Origin: Paenibacillus hexagrammi
GTDB taxonomy: Bacteria > Bacillota > Bacilli > Paenibacillales > NBRC-103111
Reading direction: 5' to 3'
DNA: 64,000 nt
NCBI RefSeq assembly: GCF_021513275.1
Contig: NZ_CP090978.1
Location: 5,098,501-5,162,500 of the forward strand
Shown here: positions 25,987-35,816 of the stretch, piece by piece
How the letters are laid out: each line of letters opens with the position of its first letter
How positions within the stretch are numbered: the first letter of the stretch is position 1
The notes under the pieces: model-generated
What the model was told of the DNA's origin: nothing
Databases searched by the model: none
What the model saw: only the letters and a program-made list of their open reading frames with translations
Program-made: the position numbers and the translations under genes

Positions 25987-26970
25987 TTAAGCACCAAGCT
26001 TATTTAATTTTTTCCCCGCGGTTAGCACCCGCTGAAGAACGATAAAGAGGAATAACAGAACCCCAATCGCGATCTTCGTCCACCAGGAGCTAAGCGTTCC
26101 CTCGAACATAATCATCGTCTGAATGATGCCTTGGATACAAACACCTACGAGCGTTCCTGCTACAAAGCCCACTCCACCAGTCAACAGTGTTCCACCGATA
26201 ACAACGGCCGCAATAGTATCTAGCTCAAGACCTAGTGCATGCAGTCCATAACCGGAGAGCATATAGAAGGTGACAATCACGCCGGCAAGCGCCGAACAAA
26301 AGCCGCTGAGCATGTAGACGAGGATTTTTGTCTTGGCAACCGGCAGACCCATAAGAACCGCAGATTGTTCGTTTCCACCGATCGCATAAGCTGCTCTTCC
26401 GAACCTCGTATAATGCGCCAGATAGATAGCGATCGCTACCACGACCAGAGCGATGACGACACTTATCGAAATAAATCCGCCAGGCAAAGGAATCTTCATC
26501 TGAGAAATATGCTGATAGAACGGATTATCAATGGTAATCGTTTCAATGCTGATCACATAACATAAGCCTCTCGCCAGAAACATGCCGGCCAGTGTTACGA
26601 TAAACGGCTGTAATTCGAAGTAATGAATAATACTGCCCATAATCCATCCGAACACTGTGCCAACCAGCAACACAAGTGGAATGACGACAAGCGGAGGTAC
26701 ATGATGTTCCTGTACCAGACTAGCGGAGATCATCGTCGTCAGTGCAATGACAGAACCGACTGATAGGTCAATGCCTCCTGATACAATAACAAACGTCATA
26801 CCGACGGCAACAACAATTAAGAATGCATTATCGATCAGCAGATTATAAAAGACTTGAGCGGAGAAGAACCCCGTATATCGAAGAGAACCAACTAGAAACA
26901 TCAGAATAAAAAGTCCTAAGGTCACCACAATAGGCAGGTAACGAGAATCGATTCTAAGCTTGCTGGTCAT
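25987..26970 (-). CDS. yjfF: Sugar ABC transporter permease YjfF
   Basis: A 327-residue BPD_transp_2 permease with about 8-10 helices (GGIDLSVGSVIALTTM motif, the ribose/galactose permease signature). It overlaps the previous permease stop by 4 bases. It should pair with YtfT to form the channel for a YtfR ATPase dimer. Confidence 0.88.
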   Translation of the reverse strand: MTSKLRIDSRYLPIVVTLGLFILMFLVGSLRYTGFFSAQVFYNLLIDNAFLIVVAVGMTFVIVSGGIDLSVGSVIALTTMISASLVQEHHVPPLVVIPLVLLVGTVFGWIMGSIIHYFELQPFIVTLAGMFLARGLCYVISIETITIDNPFYQHISQMKIPLPGGFISISVVIALVVVAIAIYLAHYTRFGRAAYAIGGNEQSAVLMGLPVAKTKILVYMLSGFCSALAGVIVTFYMLSGYGLHALGLELDTIAAVVIGGTLLTGGVGFVAGTLVGVCIQGIIQTMIMFEGTLSSWWTKIAIGVLLFLFIVLQRVLTAGKKLNKLGA

Positions 26971-27998
26971 GCGGAAACCTCCTTCTTCGCTGCCTGTCTT
27001 GCTTTAGATCTGTTTTTTGCCAGATAAGAAATTTTCTTTCTAAAGTTGTCTGATTGTACAAGACACACGATGAGTACGACAAATGCCTTAACAACCAGCG
27101 TGATTTCAGGCGGTACGCCAATGGAATAAATGGTTGTGGTCAGCGTTTGAATAATGAGGGCGCCTATAACGGTACCGAGTAGATAGAAACGACCGCCGTT
27201 CAGTGAAGTGCCGCCAATAACAACAGCCAGAATAGCATCGAGTTCATACCATAGACCCGCATTGTTACCGTCTGCGCTCGATACGTTCGAGCTGAGAATT
27301 AGTCCGGCGATACCTGCGCATAAACCGCAGAAGATATAGACGATCCAAATCACGGACTTCGCGTAAATACCGGATAGACGGCTCGCTTCCGGGTTACTTC
27401 CTACCGATTCGATGAACATGCCCAGTGCGGTTTTTCTCGTCAACAGCAGCGCGATAATGAAGATACCTGCTGCGATGAAGATGGAGAATGGAAGCCCTGC
27501 TAAGTAACCTGCTCCGATAAAAGAGTATGGTTTCATGGACACGGTAATGATCTGTCCGCCTGTGATGAGCTGAGCTAAACCTCTGCCCGCCACCATCAGA
27601 ATAAGCGTAGCGACGATAGGCTGAATCCCAATCGCGCTAACGAGCAGTCCGTTCCAAACACCAGCCACCAGTGACAATATCAAAGCGAGTCCGATCGCTG
27701 TAAACATCGTAGATACCGTGCTATCGCCAGATTCATGCTGGCTTACGAACAAACAGGCTACTGCGCCTGCAATCGCAACGACGGAGCCAACCGACAGGTC
27801 AATTCCCTTTGTCGCAATAACGAGTGTCATCCCGATGGAGATCAAAATGAGCGGCGCTGCGCGATTCAAAATATCAATAAGACTTCCGAACAAATGTCCA
27901 TCCTTAAGTTCAATTTGGAGAAAGGTCGGCGTCTTGATCACGTTAATGACAATCAGGACAACCAGCATCAGCAGCGCCCAGACTAATCGGTTTTTCAA
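26967..27998 (-). CDS. ytfT: Sugar ABC transporter permease YtfT
   Basis: A 343-residue permease with the RbsC-type signature KGIDLSVGSVVAIAGAVA. Its start overlaps the end of ytfR by 4 bases and its end overlaps yjfF. Together with YjfF it forms the importer channel. Confidence 0.88.
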   Translation of the reverse strand: MKNRLVWALLMLVVLIVINVIKTPTFLQIELKDGHLFGSLIDILNRAAPLILISIGMTLVIATKGIDLSVGSVVAIAGAVACLFVSQHESGDSTVSTMFTAIGLALILSLVAGVWNGLLVSAIGIQPIVATLILMVAGRGLAQLITGGQIITVSMKPYSFIGAGYLAGLPFSIFIAAGIFIIALLLTRKTALGMFIESVGSNPEASRLSGIYAKSVIWIVYIFCGLCAGIAGLILSSNVSSADGNNAGLWYELDAILAVVIGGTSLNGGRFYLLGTVIGALIIQTLTTTIYSIGVPPEITLVVKAFVVLIVCLVQSDNFRKKISYLAKNRSKARQAAKKEVSA

Positions 27999-29515
27999 TG
28001 TGCTCCCCCTCCTGCGATAGCCTGCATAATCTCCTTGTGGCTAATATTCTGATTCTGCATTTCTGTAACCTTATGATGATCCCTTAGTACTGCAATTCTT
28101 CCGCTAACCCGCAGCACCTCTTCAAGCTCCGAGGAAATGAACAGAATCGACATGCCCTCCTCGCACAACTTGAGAATCAGTTTTTGAATTTCCGTCTTGG
28201 CTCCAATATCGATACCCCGGGTAGGCTCATCAAGAATGAGCAGCTTCGGCTCTGTGAGCAGCCATCTAGCAAGGATCACCTTTTGCTGATTGCCCCCGCT
28301 CAGATTTTTAACCAAGTGCTCCGGATTAGGTGGATTTATATTCAGCAGACGAATATAGTTATCAGCTATTTCCGTTTGCTTCGTCTTCGTTAGGTAACGG
28401 TACCAGCCCCTGGTTGCCTGCAGAGCCAATACGATATTTTCACGGATTGTCAGATCGCCGATAATTCCTTCTGTTTTTCGGTTCTCCGAACAGAAGGCCA
28501 TGCCTCTATCAATAGCTTGTCTTGGAGACGTAAGCTGCGCATCTTTTTCCCCGAATCGAACAGAACCGCTGTCGGATTTGTCCGCTCCGAAGAGCACCCT
28601 TGCGATTTCAGTACGCCCTGAGCCCAGCAGTCCCGCCAGACCGACGACTTCCCCGGAATTCAAAGTCATATCGAAAGGCTCAATCGAACCCTTACGTCCA
28701 ACTCCTTTGGCTTCAAGAATCGGCTTCAGCGCTTTTTGTCCAACTTCCTTCGTTTGTGATTTCGGCCCATCTTCCAGTGCGTCCCACTCTTTGCCGATCA
28801 TCTTCGATATCAATTGAATTCTTGGCAATTCCTCTGTCATATACTCGCCTACGAGCTCTCCATTTCGCAGTACGGTGATACGATCCGATATCTCGTAAAC
28901 CTGGTCCATAAAGTGTGTAACGAATAAAATGGCAAGACCGTCTGCTTTCAGCTTTCTCATGACTTTAAATAACTCGTTAACTTCCCTTGTATCCAAGCTG
29001 GATGTCGGTTCATCCAAAATCAGCACCTTGGCTGAAACGTTGAGCGCTCTGGCTATTGCCACCATTTGCTGAAGGGCAACAGAGTATACGGATAACGACT
29101 TGGTCACATCGATCGAGACATGGAGGCCTTCCAGAAGCTCCTTAGCCCGACGCTGCATTTCCTTCCACTGGATCCGTCCAAACTTGCGCGGCTCGCGACC
29201 AATAAAAATATTTTCGGCTACTGATAAATTCGTACAAAGATTTACTTCCTGATACACTGTGCTAATCCCTTGGTCCTGGGCATCTAACGGACTGCCTACA
29301 TAAATTTTCTTGCTGTCCAGGAACACGTCGCCCGAATCAATCGGATGGACGCCCGTCAGCGTTTTGATTAATGTTGACTTTCCTGCTCCGTTCTCCCCCA
29401 TCAACGCATGGACTTCGCCTGCGAACAGCCTAAAATCTACATTTGAAAGAGCTCTGACACCGGGGAAGCTCTTGCTGATTCCTTTCATCTCTAATCTGGG
29501 TTTCTGTTCAGCCAT
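27995..29515 (-). CDS. ytfR: Sugar ABC transporter ATP-binding protein YtfR
   Basis: A 506-residue double ATPase: Walker A GENGAGKST and signature plus Walker B LILDEPTSSLD in the first half, and GLLGSGRTE, NLSGGNQQKV and LLILDEPTRGID in the second half. Start ATG 29515 follows AGGAGG by 10 bases; longer in-frame starts lack a site. It energises import through YtfT/YjfF. As in many sugar importers, only one of its two sites may hydrolyse ATP. Confidence 0.92.
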   Translation of the reverse strand: MAEQKPRLEMKGISKSFPGVRALSNVDFRLFAGEVHALMGENGAGKSTLIKTLTGVHPIDSGDVFLDSKKIYVGSPLDAQDQGISTVYQEVNLCTNLSVAENIFIGREPRKFGRIQWKEMQRRAKELLEGLHVSIDVTKSLSVYSVALQQMVAIARALNVSAKVLILDEPTSSLDTREVNELFKVMRKLKADGLAILFVTHFMDQVYEISDRITVLRNGELVGEYMTEELPRIQLISKMIGKEWDALEDGPKSQTKEVGQKALKPILEAKGVGRKGSIEPFDMTLNSGEVVGLAGLLGSGRTEIARVLFGADKSDSGSVRFGEKDAQLTSPRQAIDRGMAFCSENRKTEGIIGDLTIRENIVLALQATRGWYRYLTKTKQTEIADNYIRLLNINPPNPEHLVKNLSGGNQQKVILARWLLTEPKLLILDEPTRGIDIGAKTEIQKLILKLCEEGMSILFISSELEEVLRVSGRIAVLRDHHKVTEMQNQNISHKEIMQAIAGGGAH

Positions 29516-29558
29516 CAGACTCATCCCTCCTATCCTGCAATCCTCTACATCTGAAAAG

Positions 29559-29641
29559 AAGAAGTCACTCCGCATGCAGATCCTGAACATTCAAGATCGA
29601 TGCACGAAACACCGGTTCCGCGCAGATGCGGGTGACTTCTT
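29559..29641 (-). promoter_or_regulatory. Intra-operon hairpin between ytfQ and ytfR
   Basis: Arms of 16-17 bases (29559-29574 and 29626-29641, AAGAAGTCAC / GTGACTTCTT with one bulge) form a long hairpin in the 156-base gap, followed by CTTCTTTTC on the minus strand. It may reduce read-through so that the binding protein is made in excess over ATPase and permeases, as is common in such operons. Confidence 0.5.
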
Positions 29642-29671
29642 GTTCACTACATGAATAATAAAATCGTCGAA

Positions 29672-30732
29672 TTAGTACTGGCGGTTAGGCAGTTCAGTTG
29701 CAGCTTGCTCTTGTGTAAACACGCCTTCTTTAGTCAAAATACGTTTTTCCAGCGTTTTACCTGCTAACAAATCTTTAACTGCATCCATCAATTGTGGTCC
29801 GAGCAGCGGGTTACATTCTACGACCAGGTTGATCTTACCGTCTTTAGCAGCTGTGAATGCATCTTTGGTACCGTCTACTGTAATAATGATAATGTCTTTA
29901 CCCGGTTTCAGACCGAACTCTTCGATCGCTTGCACAGCGCCTAACGCCATATCATCGTTATGAGCATACAGAACATCGATTTTCTTGTTTTCAGCCTTCA
30001 TCGACTTCAAGAAAGCTTCCATAACTTCTTTACCTTTAGCGCGAGTGAAGTCACCTGTTTGCGATTTCACGATTTGCAGGTTCGGGTTGCTCTTGATGGC
30101 TTCTTCAAAGCCTTTCTTACGATCGATAGCCGGAGCGGAGCCTGTTGTTCCTTGCAGCTCAACAATGTTGATCGGGTCTTTCTTATCTTTCATTTGGTCA
30201 ACTAACCATTGACCTGCTTTTTTACCCTCTTCGACGAAGTCGGATCCATGAATGTCACATACAAGGATGTGTCTTTGGAATCAACGGCACGGTCAGTCAA
30301 AATCACTGGAATATTCGCATCTTTCGCCTCTTTCAGTACCGTATCCCAACCGGATTCTACTACTGGAGAGAATGCGATTACATCTACCTTCTGAGCGATA
30401 AACGAACGAATCGCTTTGATTTGGTTCTCTTGCTTTTGCTGAGCGTCAGAGAATTTCAGGTCAATACCAGCTGATTTAGCCGAATCCTGGATGGATTTGG
30501 TATTCGCTGTTCTCCATCCGCTCTCCGCTCCTACCTGAGCAAAGCCGAGTGTAATTTTCTTATCTGCTTTTGCAGGCGCTGCTGTCGCCGCCGCCGTTGC
30601 AGCTGCTGTCGTTTCTTTAGCTGCTGAAGTGCTTGCCGGGGCGTTTGTTTGAGTGCTGCTTCCGCAAGCGGACATAACCATCAGTGATACAGCGGACAAA
30701 AGCACCGCGCTTACTTGTTTCATCTTTTTCAT
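29672..30732 (-). CDS. ytfQ: Galactofuranose/galactose-type ABC substrate-binding lipoprotein YtfQ, apparent frameshift
   Basis: 353 residues when one G is restored at 30246-30247. The first frame (ATG 30732 after GGGGAGG) has signal peptide and lipobox MSACG, an Ala/Thr-rich linker and the N-lobe up to SLYVTFM. The second frame continues GSDFVEEGKKAGQWL and the C-lobe (VELQGTTGSAPAIDRKKGFEE, HNDDMALGAVQAIEEFG, NPLLGPQLM). Same family as the gene at 24816-25877. It is first in the operon; a CcpA-type site overlaps its -10. Confidence 0.88.
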
Positions 30733-30778
30733 GTTTGTATTTCCTCCCCTTCATGGTTCACCTTGGTGGTGTGACCTT

Positions 30779-30795
30779 ATTATAAAGCGCTTTCG
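30779..30795 (-). promoter_or_regulatory. Promoter -10 of ytfQ overlapped by a cre-like site
   Basis: On the minus strand the -10 TATAAT (30779-30784) lies next to AAAGCGCTTT (30784-30793), the core of a CcpA catabolite-response element (consensus TGWNANCGNTNWCA). Binding here would block RNA polymerase, so the importer is probably repressed by glucose. The -35 is not clear. Confidence 0.5.
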
Positions 30796-31017
30796 GAAAG
30801 GAACTGAATGGAAGAACTTTTGAAGTTCCTTGATTATTTTTCGCAATTCCGCTGCTTGTCCGGTTGCATGCAACTACAAAAAACTAGATTTTCTTTTGAA
30901 TTCCTATCGTTTTTTTACGGATCCCCTTCGAGGCATGGTCGCTTCCTTAAAAATTTGCTAATATGAAGCTAGAGCTATTGAAATCGCATTCATTTCACAG
31001 AGGGATGAAACCTGACC

Positions 31018-32823
31018 ATGATGAAACTTGGCAAATGGATGGCCTCCAGTCTTCGGACGAAGCTGATCGCTATGTTTGTATTGTTAACCATCCTGCCACT
31101 CATAGGGGTGGGCGTCATATCCTATCAAAAATCGTATACAACCGTTTCGGAGCACAGCATCGCTTCCACTCAGGTTACCACCGATCAATTGCAGCGGGAT
31201 ATCGATATTTTGTTTCAGGACACCAAGAAATTTCTGGAGATTGGCAAGAATAACAGCGTGCTTCACTTCCTGCTGACCCAGAGCGAAACTTACGAGGATG
31301 CTAAAGATATTTTGAAAATGTTTCAGGTTTACCGGGAAACCTATAAATTTAGCGACAGCATCATTAACATTTCTATTGTTAATATGTACGGCAAGGGAAT
31401 CAGTGAGAAAAAAGGGGTTTTCCAGGCAGAGAGCATTATGATGAAAAATCCGCATTTTCTCAGCTTGTTGAACAATCCGGATGAAACCCTGATCATTCCA
31501 CCTGTTTCTTCTTCTATATACGATCGTTTAGACCAAACGGAGGTGAAGGGCCATCAGCTCATTTCACTGGCGGCTGTGATCGAACAGCGGGTTACACATG
31601 AAGTGATCGGCTTTATTATGATCGACCTGGACGCCTCCGTCGTAGAAAGCTTCCTGAACCACACGAAAATCGGAGAAACCGGCTACCTGTACGTAACCGA
31701 TGACAAGGGACATCCGATCTTTCTGCCACAGCATGTAACGGATCCCAAAATGTATGCAACTATTCCGGTCATGCAGCAGCAAAAGGGCAGCTTCATCGAC
31801 CGCAGCACGTCGCCTGAGCGCTTTATCGTGTTCAGCACCTCCCAGCTTACAGGCTGGAAAATCATTGGTGATGCGCCGCTTAAGGAAGTCATGCGGGATG
31901 CGAATGAAATCAAATACTTGATCCTAATTAGTGTAGGCTTCAGTATTCTATGTACCATTGCGCTCTATTATTTCATTACATCACAGGTCATTCGCCCTAT
32001 TCAGTATCTCAAGCACAAAATGCGCCAAGCCGCTTCGGGCAATCTGGAAGCCAAAGTAAAGAACAATCGCAGTGAAGACGAGATTTCGGACCTGGGCAGC
32101 AGCTTCAACAGTATGCTGGAGCAAATTCGTATGCTGCTTGCGCACAGTATCAGAGAACAGGAAGAAATTAAGAAGGCGGAGCTGCGCACCTTGCAAGCAC
32201 AGATCAATCCGCACTTTCTATATAATACACTGGACTCCATCGTCTGGATGGCAGAGGCCAAGAAGAGCGAGCAGGTGATCGACTTGGTGAAAGCCCTTTC
32301 CCATTTCTTTCGGATCACACTTAGCAAGGGCAAGGATTGGATTATGCTGAAGGATGAAATCGAGCATGTCAGGAACTATTTGACGATTCAGAAGATGCGT
32401 TATAGCGATATTCTGGACTTTGAGCTCTATATTGATGAAGCTATATTTACCTACCGAATTCTGAAGCTGACTTTACAGCCTATCGTGGAAAACGCCCTCT
32501 ATCACGGCATTAAAAATAAACGTCGTAAAGGATTGATCACAATTACAGGCGGCTTTTCTCCGGAAGGACACATTCTGCTCGAGGTAATCGACAACGGGAT
32601 CGGCATGACGCCTGAGCAGGTACTGCACCTTCGAAGCATTTTGGAGCAAGACGTGCAAGCGGACAGCGGCTTCGGCATCAAGAATGTTCATAAGCGTATC
32701 CGGCTCTACTATGGAGAGCCTTATGGGGTTGCAATTGAAAGCGAGTACGGTCATGGGACGCAAATAACGATTACCATCCCGAAAGAGGGGATCGAAGATG
32801 AAAAAAGTGTTTCTGGTCGATGA
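31018..32823 (+). CDS. YesM-type sensor histidine kinase
   Basis: A 601-residue membrane kinase: helix 1 (about 19-38), a dCache extracytoplasmic domain (about 40-290), helix 2 (about 298-318), HAMP and His_kinase/HATPase_c. The phospho-acceptor His is in NPHFLYNTLDSI, and the ATP lid has DNGIGM and GFGIKNVHKRI. The next gene starts 26 bases inside its end, so both are co-translated. With the following regulator and binding protein it forms a three-component sensor likely to control the divergent importer. Confidence 0.92.
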   Translation: MMKLGKWMASSLRTKLIAMFVLLTILPLIGVGVISYQKSYTTVSEHSIASTQVTTDQLQRDIDILFQDTKKFLEIGKNNSVLHFLLTQSETYEDAKDILKMFQVYRETYKFSDSIINISIVNMYGKGISEKKGVFQAESIMMKNPHFLSLLNNPDETLIIPPVSSSIYDRLDQTEVKGHQLISLAAVIEQRVTHEVIGFIMIDLDASVVESFLNHTKIGETGYLYVTDDKGHPIFLPQHVTDPKMYATIPVMQQQKGSFIDRSTSPERFIVFSTSQLTGWKIIGDAPLKEVMRDANEIKYLILISVGFSILCTIALYYFITSQVIRPIQYLKHKMRQAASGNLEAKVKNNRSEDEISDLGSSFNSMLEQIRMLLAHSIREQEEIKKAELRTLQAQINPHFLYNTLDSIVWMAEAKKSEQVIDLVKALSHFFRITLSKGKDWIMLKDEIEHVRNYLTIQKMRYSDILDFELYIDEAIFTYRILKLTLQPIVENALYHGIKNKRRKGLITITGGFSPEGHILLEVIDNGIGMTPEQVLHLRSILEQDVQADSGFGIKNVHKRIRLYYGEPYGVAIESEYGHGTQITITIPKEGIEDEKSVSGR

Positions 32824-34384
32824 TGAAATTATAGTAAGAGAAGGTGTCCGGGGCCGTATCGATTGGGCTGCTGAAGGATACATTTACTGTGGAGATGCCG
32901 AGGACGGCGAGATTGCCCTGCCCCTTATCGAAGCTGCTGCACCTGATATTGTGATTACAGACATTAAAATGCCATTTATGGACGGTCTTCAGCTCAGCAA
33001 AATATTGAAACAAAAAATGCCGGATATCAAGATCATCATCCTGAGCGGTCATGATGAGTTCCAATATGCGAGAGATGCGCTGCGGATCGGCATTACGGAA
33101 TACTGTCTGAAGCCATTCAGCTCCGGTGATCTATTGCAAACATTAGCAGCCGTATCCAAACAGATTGATGCCGAAAAGAAAAAGAAGCAGGAAATCGAAT
33201 CTCTCCGTCAAGAAATTCATAAGTCTGTGAACGCATCCAAAGAAAAACTGCTCCTGGATTTGTGCTTTGGCTCCATCACAGCTGCAGAAGCATTGGAAGC
33301 CTCATCGGCTTTGGAAATTAATGTGCTCTCGCGCTTTTATCGGGTTATTCTGACGGAGTTTGTCATGATTGACGCCGAACCCGCCGCCGCTTCGACCGCT
33401 TCCTTAAACCAAGCCTGCTGCGAATTAGAGCAGAGGCTGCTGGCTTTAGGAGACCATCTGCATTTCCGCAGGAATAAAAAAGAATGGGTCTGGATTCTGA
33501 AAGGAGATCACCCCGATCGGTTGGAGGAAACGGTCCAACATTTGCTGAACCAGCTAAAGCCGGATGTCGAAGCGGTAAGTCCATACCGGCTTATTATTGG
33601 GGTTGGCTCGATTCGTGACAGGATTCAAGAAATATCCAGTTCTTTCATGGAAGCGGATGAAGACCGGAGCTATCAGCGCATCTGGAACAAATATCAATTT
33701 ATTCAAATCCGCGGGGGAACGGATTCCCTGCAGGACTTCCTGCAGTTCGATCGCAACCAATTGCTGGATTTCTTAAAGTTCGGCGAATACGCTCGAATTA
33801 AAGATTTCACGGATAGCTACGCATCAGGCGTCAAAGGCTACGATTGGAGCAATTCCCTGTACGGTTATTACTTCTTGATGGACGTGACCGTTACGACAGC
33901 TCAATGGTTAAAGGAAGCTAGCACGGACCATGAAGAGATTTTGCGTGAAATCGAGAGTTGCGAGAAGAAAATCGTACAGATTCGCAGCTGGCAGGAAGCT
34001 CTTGAATTTATTGAGAATATATTACGTATGACCGTCCATTTCCGCATGCAGCTGAAGGACTCTTCCACAAGCATTGTGCAGAAAGCCAAGGATTATATCC
34101 ATCAGCATTATGATGAAGCGGACATTTCGCTGCAGACAGTAGCATCTTATGTGAACACGAGCCCGAGCTATTTCAGCAGCCTGTTCAGTCAGGAAACAGG
34201 TCAAACCTTCATTGAATTCGTGACCAAGACACGGATGAAGAAAGCCATGGAGCTGCTAAAAAGCACGAACGCCAAGTCCTATGAAATTGCCTATCAAGTC
34301 GGATATCAGGATGCGAACTATTTCTCCAACCTGTTCAAAAAAATCACCGGCAAGACAACCAAAGACTTTCGCAAGGAGGGCTAG
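32798..34384 (+). CDS. YesN-type response regulator with AraC DNA-binding domain
   Basis: A 528-residue regulator: receiver domain (phospho-acceptor Asp in IVITDIKMP), a long middle domain (about 130-420) and a C-terminal AraC double HTH (ISLQTVASYVNTSPSYFSSLFSQETG and SYEIAYQVGYQDANYFSNLFKK, quoted in parts). It overlaps the kinase gene and is followed 1 base later by the binding protein. It probably activates the divergent ytfQ operon. Confidence 0.92.
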   Translation: MKKVFLVDDEIIVREGVRGRIDWAAEGYIYCGDAEDGEIALPLIEAAAPDIVITDIKMPFMDGLQLSKILKQKMPDIKIIILSGHDEFQYARDALRIGITEYCLKPFSSGDLLQTLAAVSKQIDAEKKKKQEIESLRQEIHKSVNASKEKLLLDLCFGSITAAEALEASSALEINVLSRFYRVILTEFVMIDAEPAAASTASLNQACCELEQRLLALGDHLHFRRNKKEWVWILKGDHPDRLEETVQHLLNQLKPDVEAVSPYRLIIGVGSIRDRIQEISSSFMEADEDRSYQRIWNKYQFIQIRGGTDSLQDFLQFDRNQLLDFLKFGEYARIKDFTDSYASGVKGYDWSNSLYGYYFLMDVTVTTAQWLKEASTDHEEILREIESCEKKIVQIRSWQEALEFIENILRMTVHFRMQLKDSSTSIVQKAKDYIHQHYDEADISLQTVASYVNTSPSYFSSLFSQETGQTFIEFVTKTRMKKAMELLKSTNAKSYEIAYQVGYQDANYFSNLFKKITGKTTKDFRKEG

Positions 34385-34385
34385 G

Positions 34386-35366
34386 ATGCCTACAATCCTA
34401 TTCCGCTGCATCCGTTATCTTCCCGTAGTTGCTGCATGCTTGCTGCTTGTAGCAGGAACAGGATGTAAGGAAGCTATTGATTCCACACAGCAGCCAACGC
34501 TCCCGGCAATAAATGAAGAGACGCAACATGCGGCTTATACACTCGCTGTCATATACCCAATGTCTCATCCCTTCTTTGAGCCTGTAACCAAGGAAGCAGA
34601 GGAAGCCGCCAGGCAGGCACAGGTGAACATTATCGTCAAATCTCCTGAAGAGGCGAACCTGGAACAGCAAATCCGTATGATGGAAAATTTGATCAAGCAG
34701 CAGGTCGATGGGATCGCCATCGATCCGGTTGACCCGGATGCCCTTACTCCCTATATTAATAAAGCCGTTGAAGCCGGTATTAAAGTGATTTGCTTCGATT
34801 CGGACGCTCCAGACAGCAAGCGCCTCTCCTTTATCGGCTCACATAACCGCCAGGCAGGAATTCGGCTGGGACAGACAGTGGCCGAGCTGATGAACGGCCG
34901 AGGTATGATCATCGCCAGCACAGGTATGAATACCATGATGAACATGCGGGAACGCGAAGAAGGGTTTAAAGATGCGCTTAAGGCTCACCCCGATATCCAG
35001 CTTCTGGAGCTTCGATCCAATCATGGTGATCCCGCCATCAGCTTGCAAAATCTCGAGGAAATGATCGAAGCGCATCCTCACTTTGACGCTTTCGTGGGCT
35101 TTGATTCCTTGTCCGGTCCATCGGCGATCATGGTCTGGAAGGCCAAAGGTCTGACTCAAACGGCTGTCGCCTTCGACGACATGCCCGAGATCCTTGAGGG
35201 TATCCGCAATGGCCAGCTTACGGCAACCGTATCCCAACAGGAGTCCCGTTGGGGATATTTAATCGTCACCCGACTGATCGAGGCCATCAAGAACAAGGAC
35301 ATCCCGGCCATTGACGATTCGGGCAGCGTTGTCATCACCAAGGACAACGTGGATACATTTCGATGA
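34386..35366 (+). CDS. Sensor-type sugar-binding protein (periplasmic-binding type 1)
   Basis: A 326-residue protein with signal peptide and lipobox GTGCKE, and a type-1 periplasmic-binding fold with sequences EAARQAQVNI, IRMMENLIKQQVDGIAI and FVGFDSLSGPS. The ATG at 34386 follows AAGGAGG and is chosen over the in-frame 34281. It follows the YesM/YesN pair in one operon, so it is likely an extracellular sugar sensor that presents the ligand to the kinase, as XylFII does with LytS in Clostridium; it has no permease of its own next to it. Confidence 0.87.
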   Translation: MPTILFRCIRYLPVVAACLLLVAGTGCKEAIDSTQQPTLPAINEETQHAAYTLAVIYPMSHPFFEPVTKEAEEAARQAQVNIIVKSPEEANLEQQIRMMENLIKQQVDGIAIDPVDPDALTPYINKAVEAGIKVICFDSDAPDSKRLSFIGSHNRQAGIRLGQTVAELMNGRGMIIASTGMNTMMNMREREEGFKDALKAHPDIQLLELRSNHGDPAISLQNLEEMIEAHPHFDAFVGFDSLSGPSAIMVWKAKGLTQTAVAFDDMPEILEGIRNGQLTATVSQQESRWGYLIVTRLIEAIKNKDIPAIDDSGSVVITKDNVDTFR

Positions 35367-35402
35367 ATAATAAGCAATAGATAAGGAGGCCCATCATTTT
35401 AC

Positions 35403-35786
35403 ATGCGCTGGAAATATGCAGCTGCCACCATCGCTTGTGTTGTCCTGGGATTGTGCTCGCGGTTCTACGCCGCCTCGCTGCCAAAGCTGATCTCTGATCA
35501 CGCCGGCGACATGCTGTGGGCGAGCATGGTCTATTTCGGCCTTCGGTTTGTCTGGATGAATCAACGCCGGTCTTGGGCCTTCACAGCCGGACTTTTGTTT
35601 AGCTTCTCGATTGAATTCAGCCAACTCTACCAGGAGGATTGGATTGTGGGAATCAGACAGACGACTCTGGGGGTACTTATCCTTGGACGGGGATTCCTAT
35701 GGATGGATTTAGCGAGATATACAGTGGGTGTAGGGCTCGCATTTGTGTTGGATCGGTATGGGTTGTCTAAGCAAGAAAAAATCTAA
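35403..35786 (+). CDS. DUF2809-family membrane protein
   Basis: A 127-residue protein with about four helices, the pattern FSIEFSQLYQ and GFLWMDLARYTVG. It starts at ATG 35403 after AAGGAGG. Function unknown; it is separated by 36 bases from the binding-protein gene and could be part of the same transcript. Confidence 0.8.
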   Translation: MRWKYAAATIACVVLGLCSRFYAASLPKLISDHAGDMLWASMVYFGLRFVWMNQRRSWAFTAGLLFSFSIEFSQLYQEDWIVGIRQTTLGVLILGRGFLWMDLARYTVGVGLAFVLDRYGLSKQEKI

Positions 35787-35816
35787 TGACAATGTTAAAT
35801 TTGGGAGAAAGAAATC

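Noticed and set aside
30733..31017. Extra small gene between ytfQ and the kinase gene
   Set aside because: The 285-base gap only holds the divergent promoters and a cre-like site; no frame with a ribosome site.
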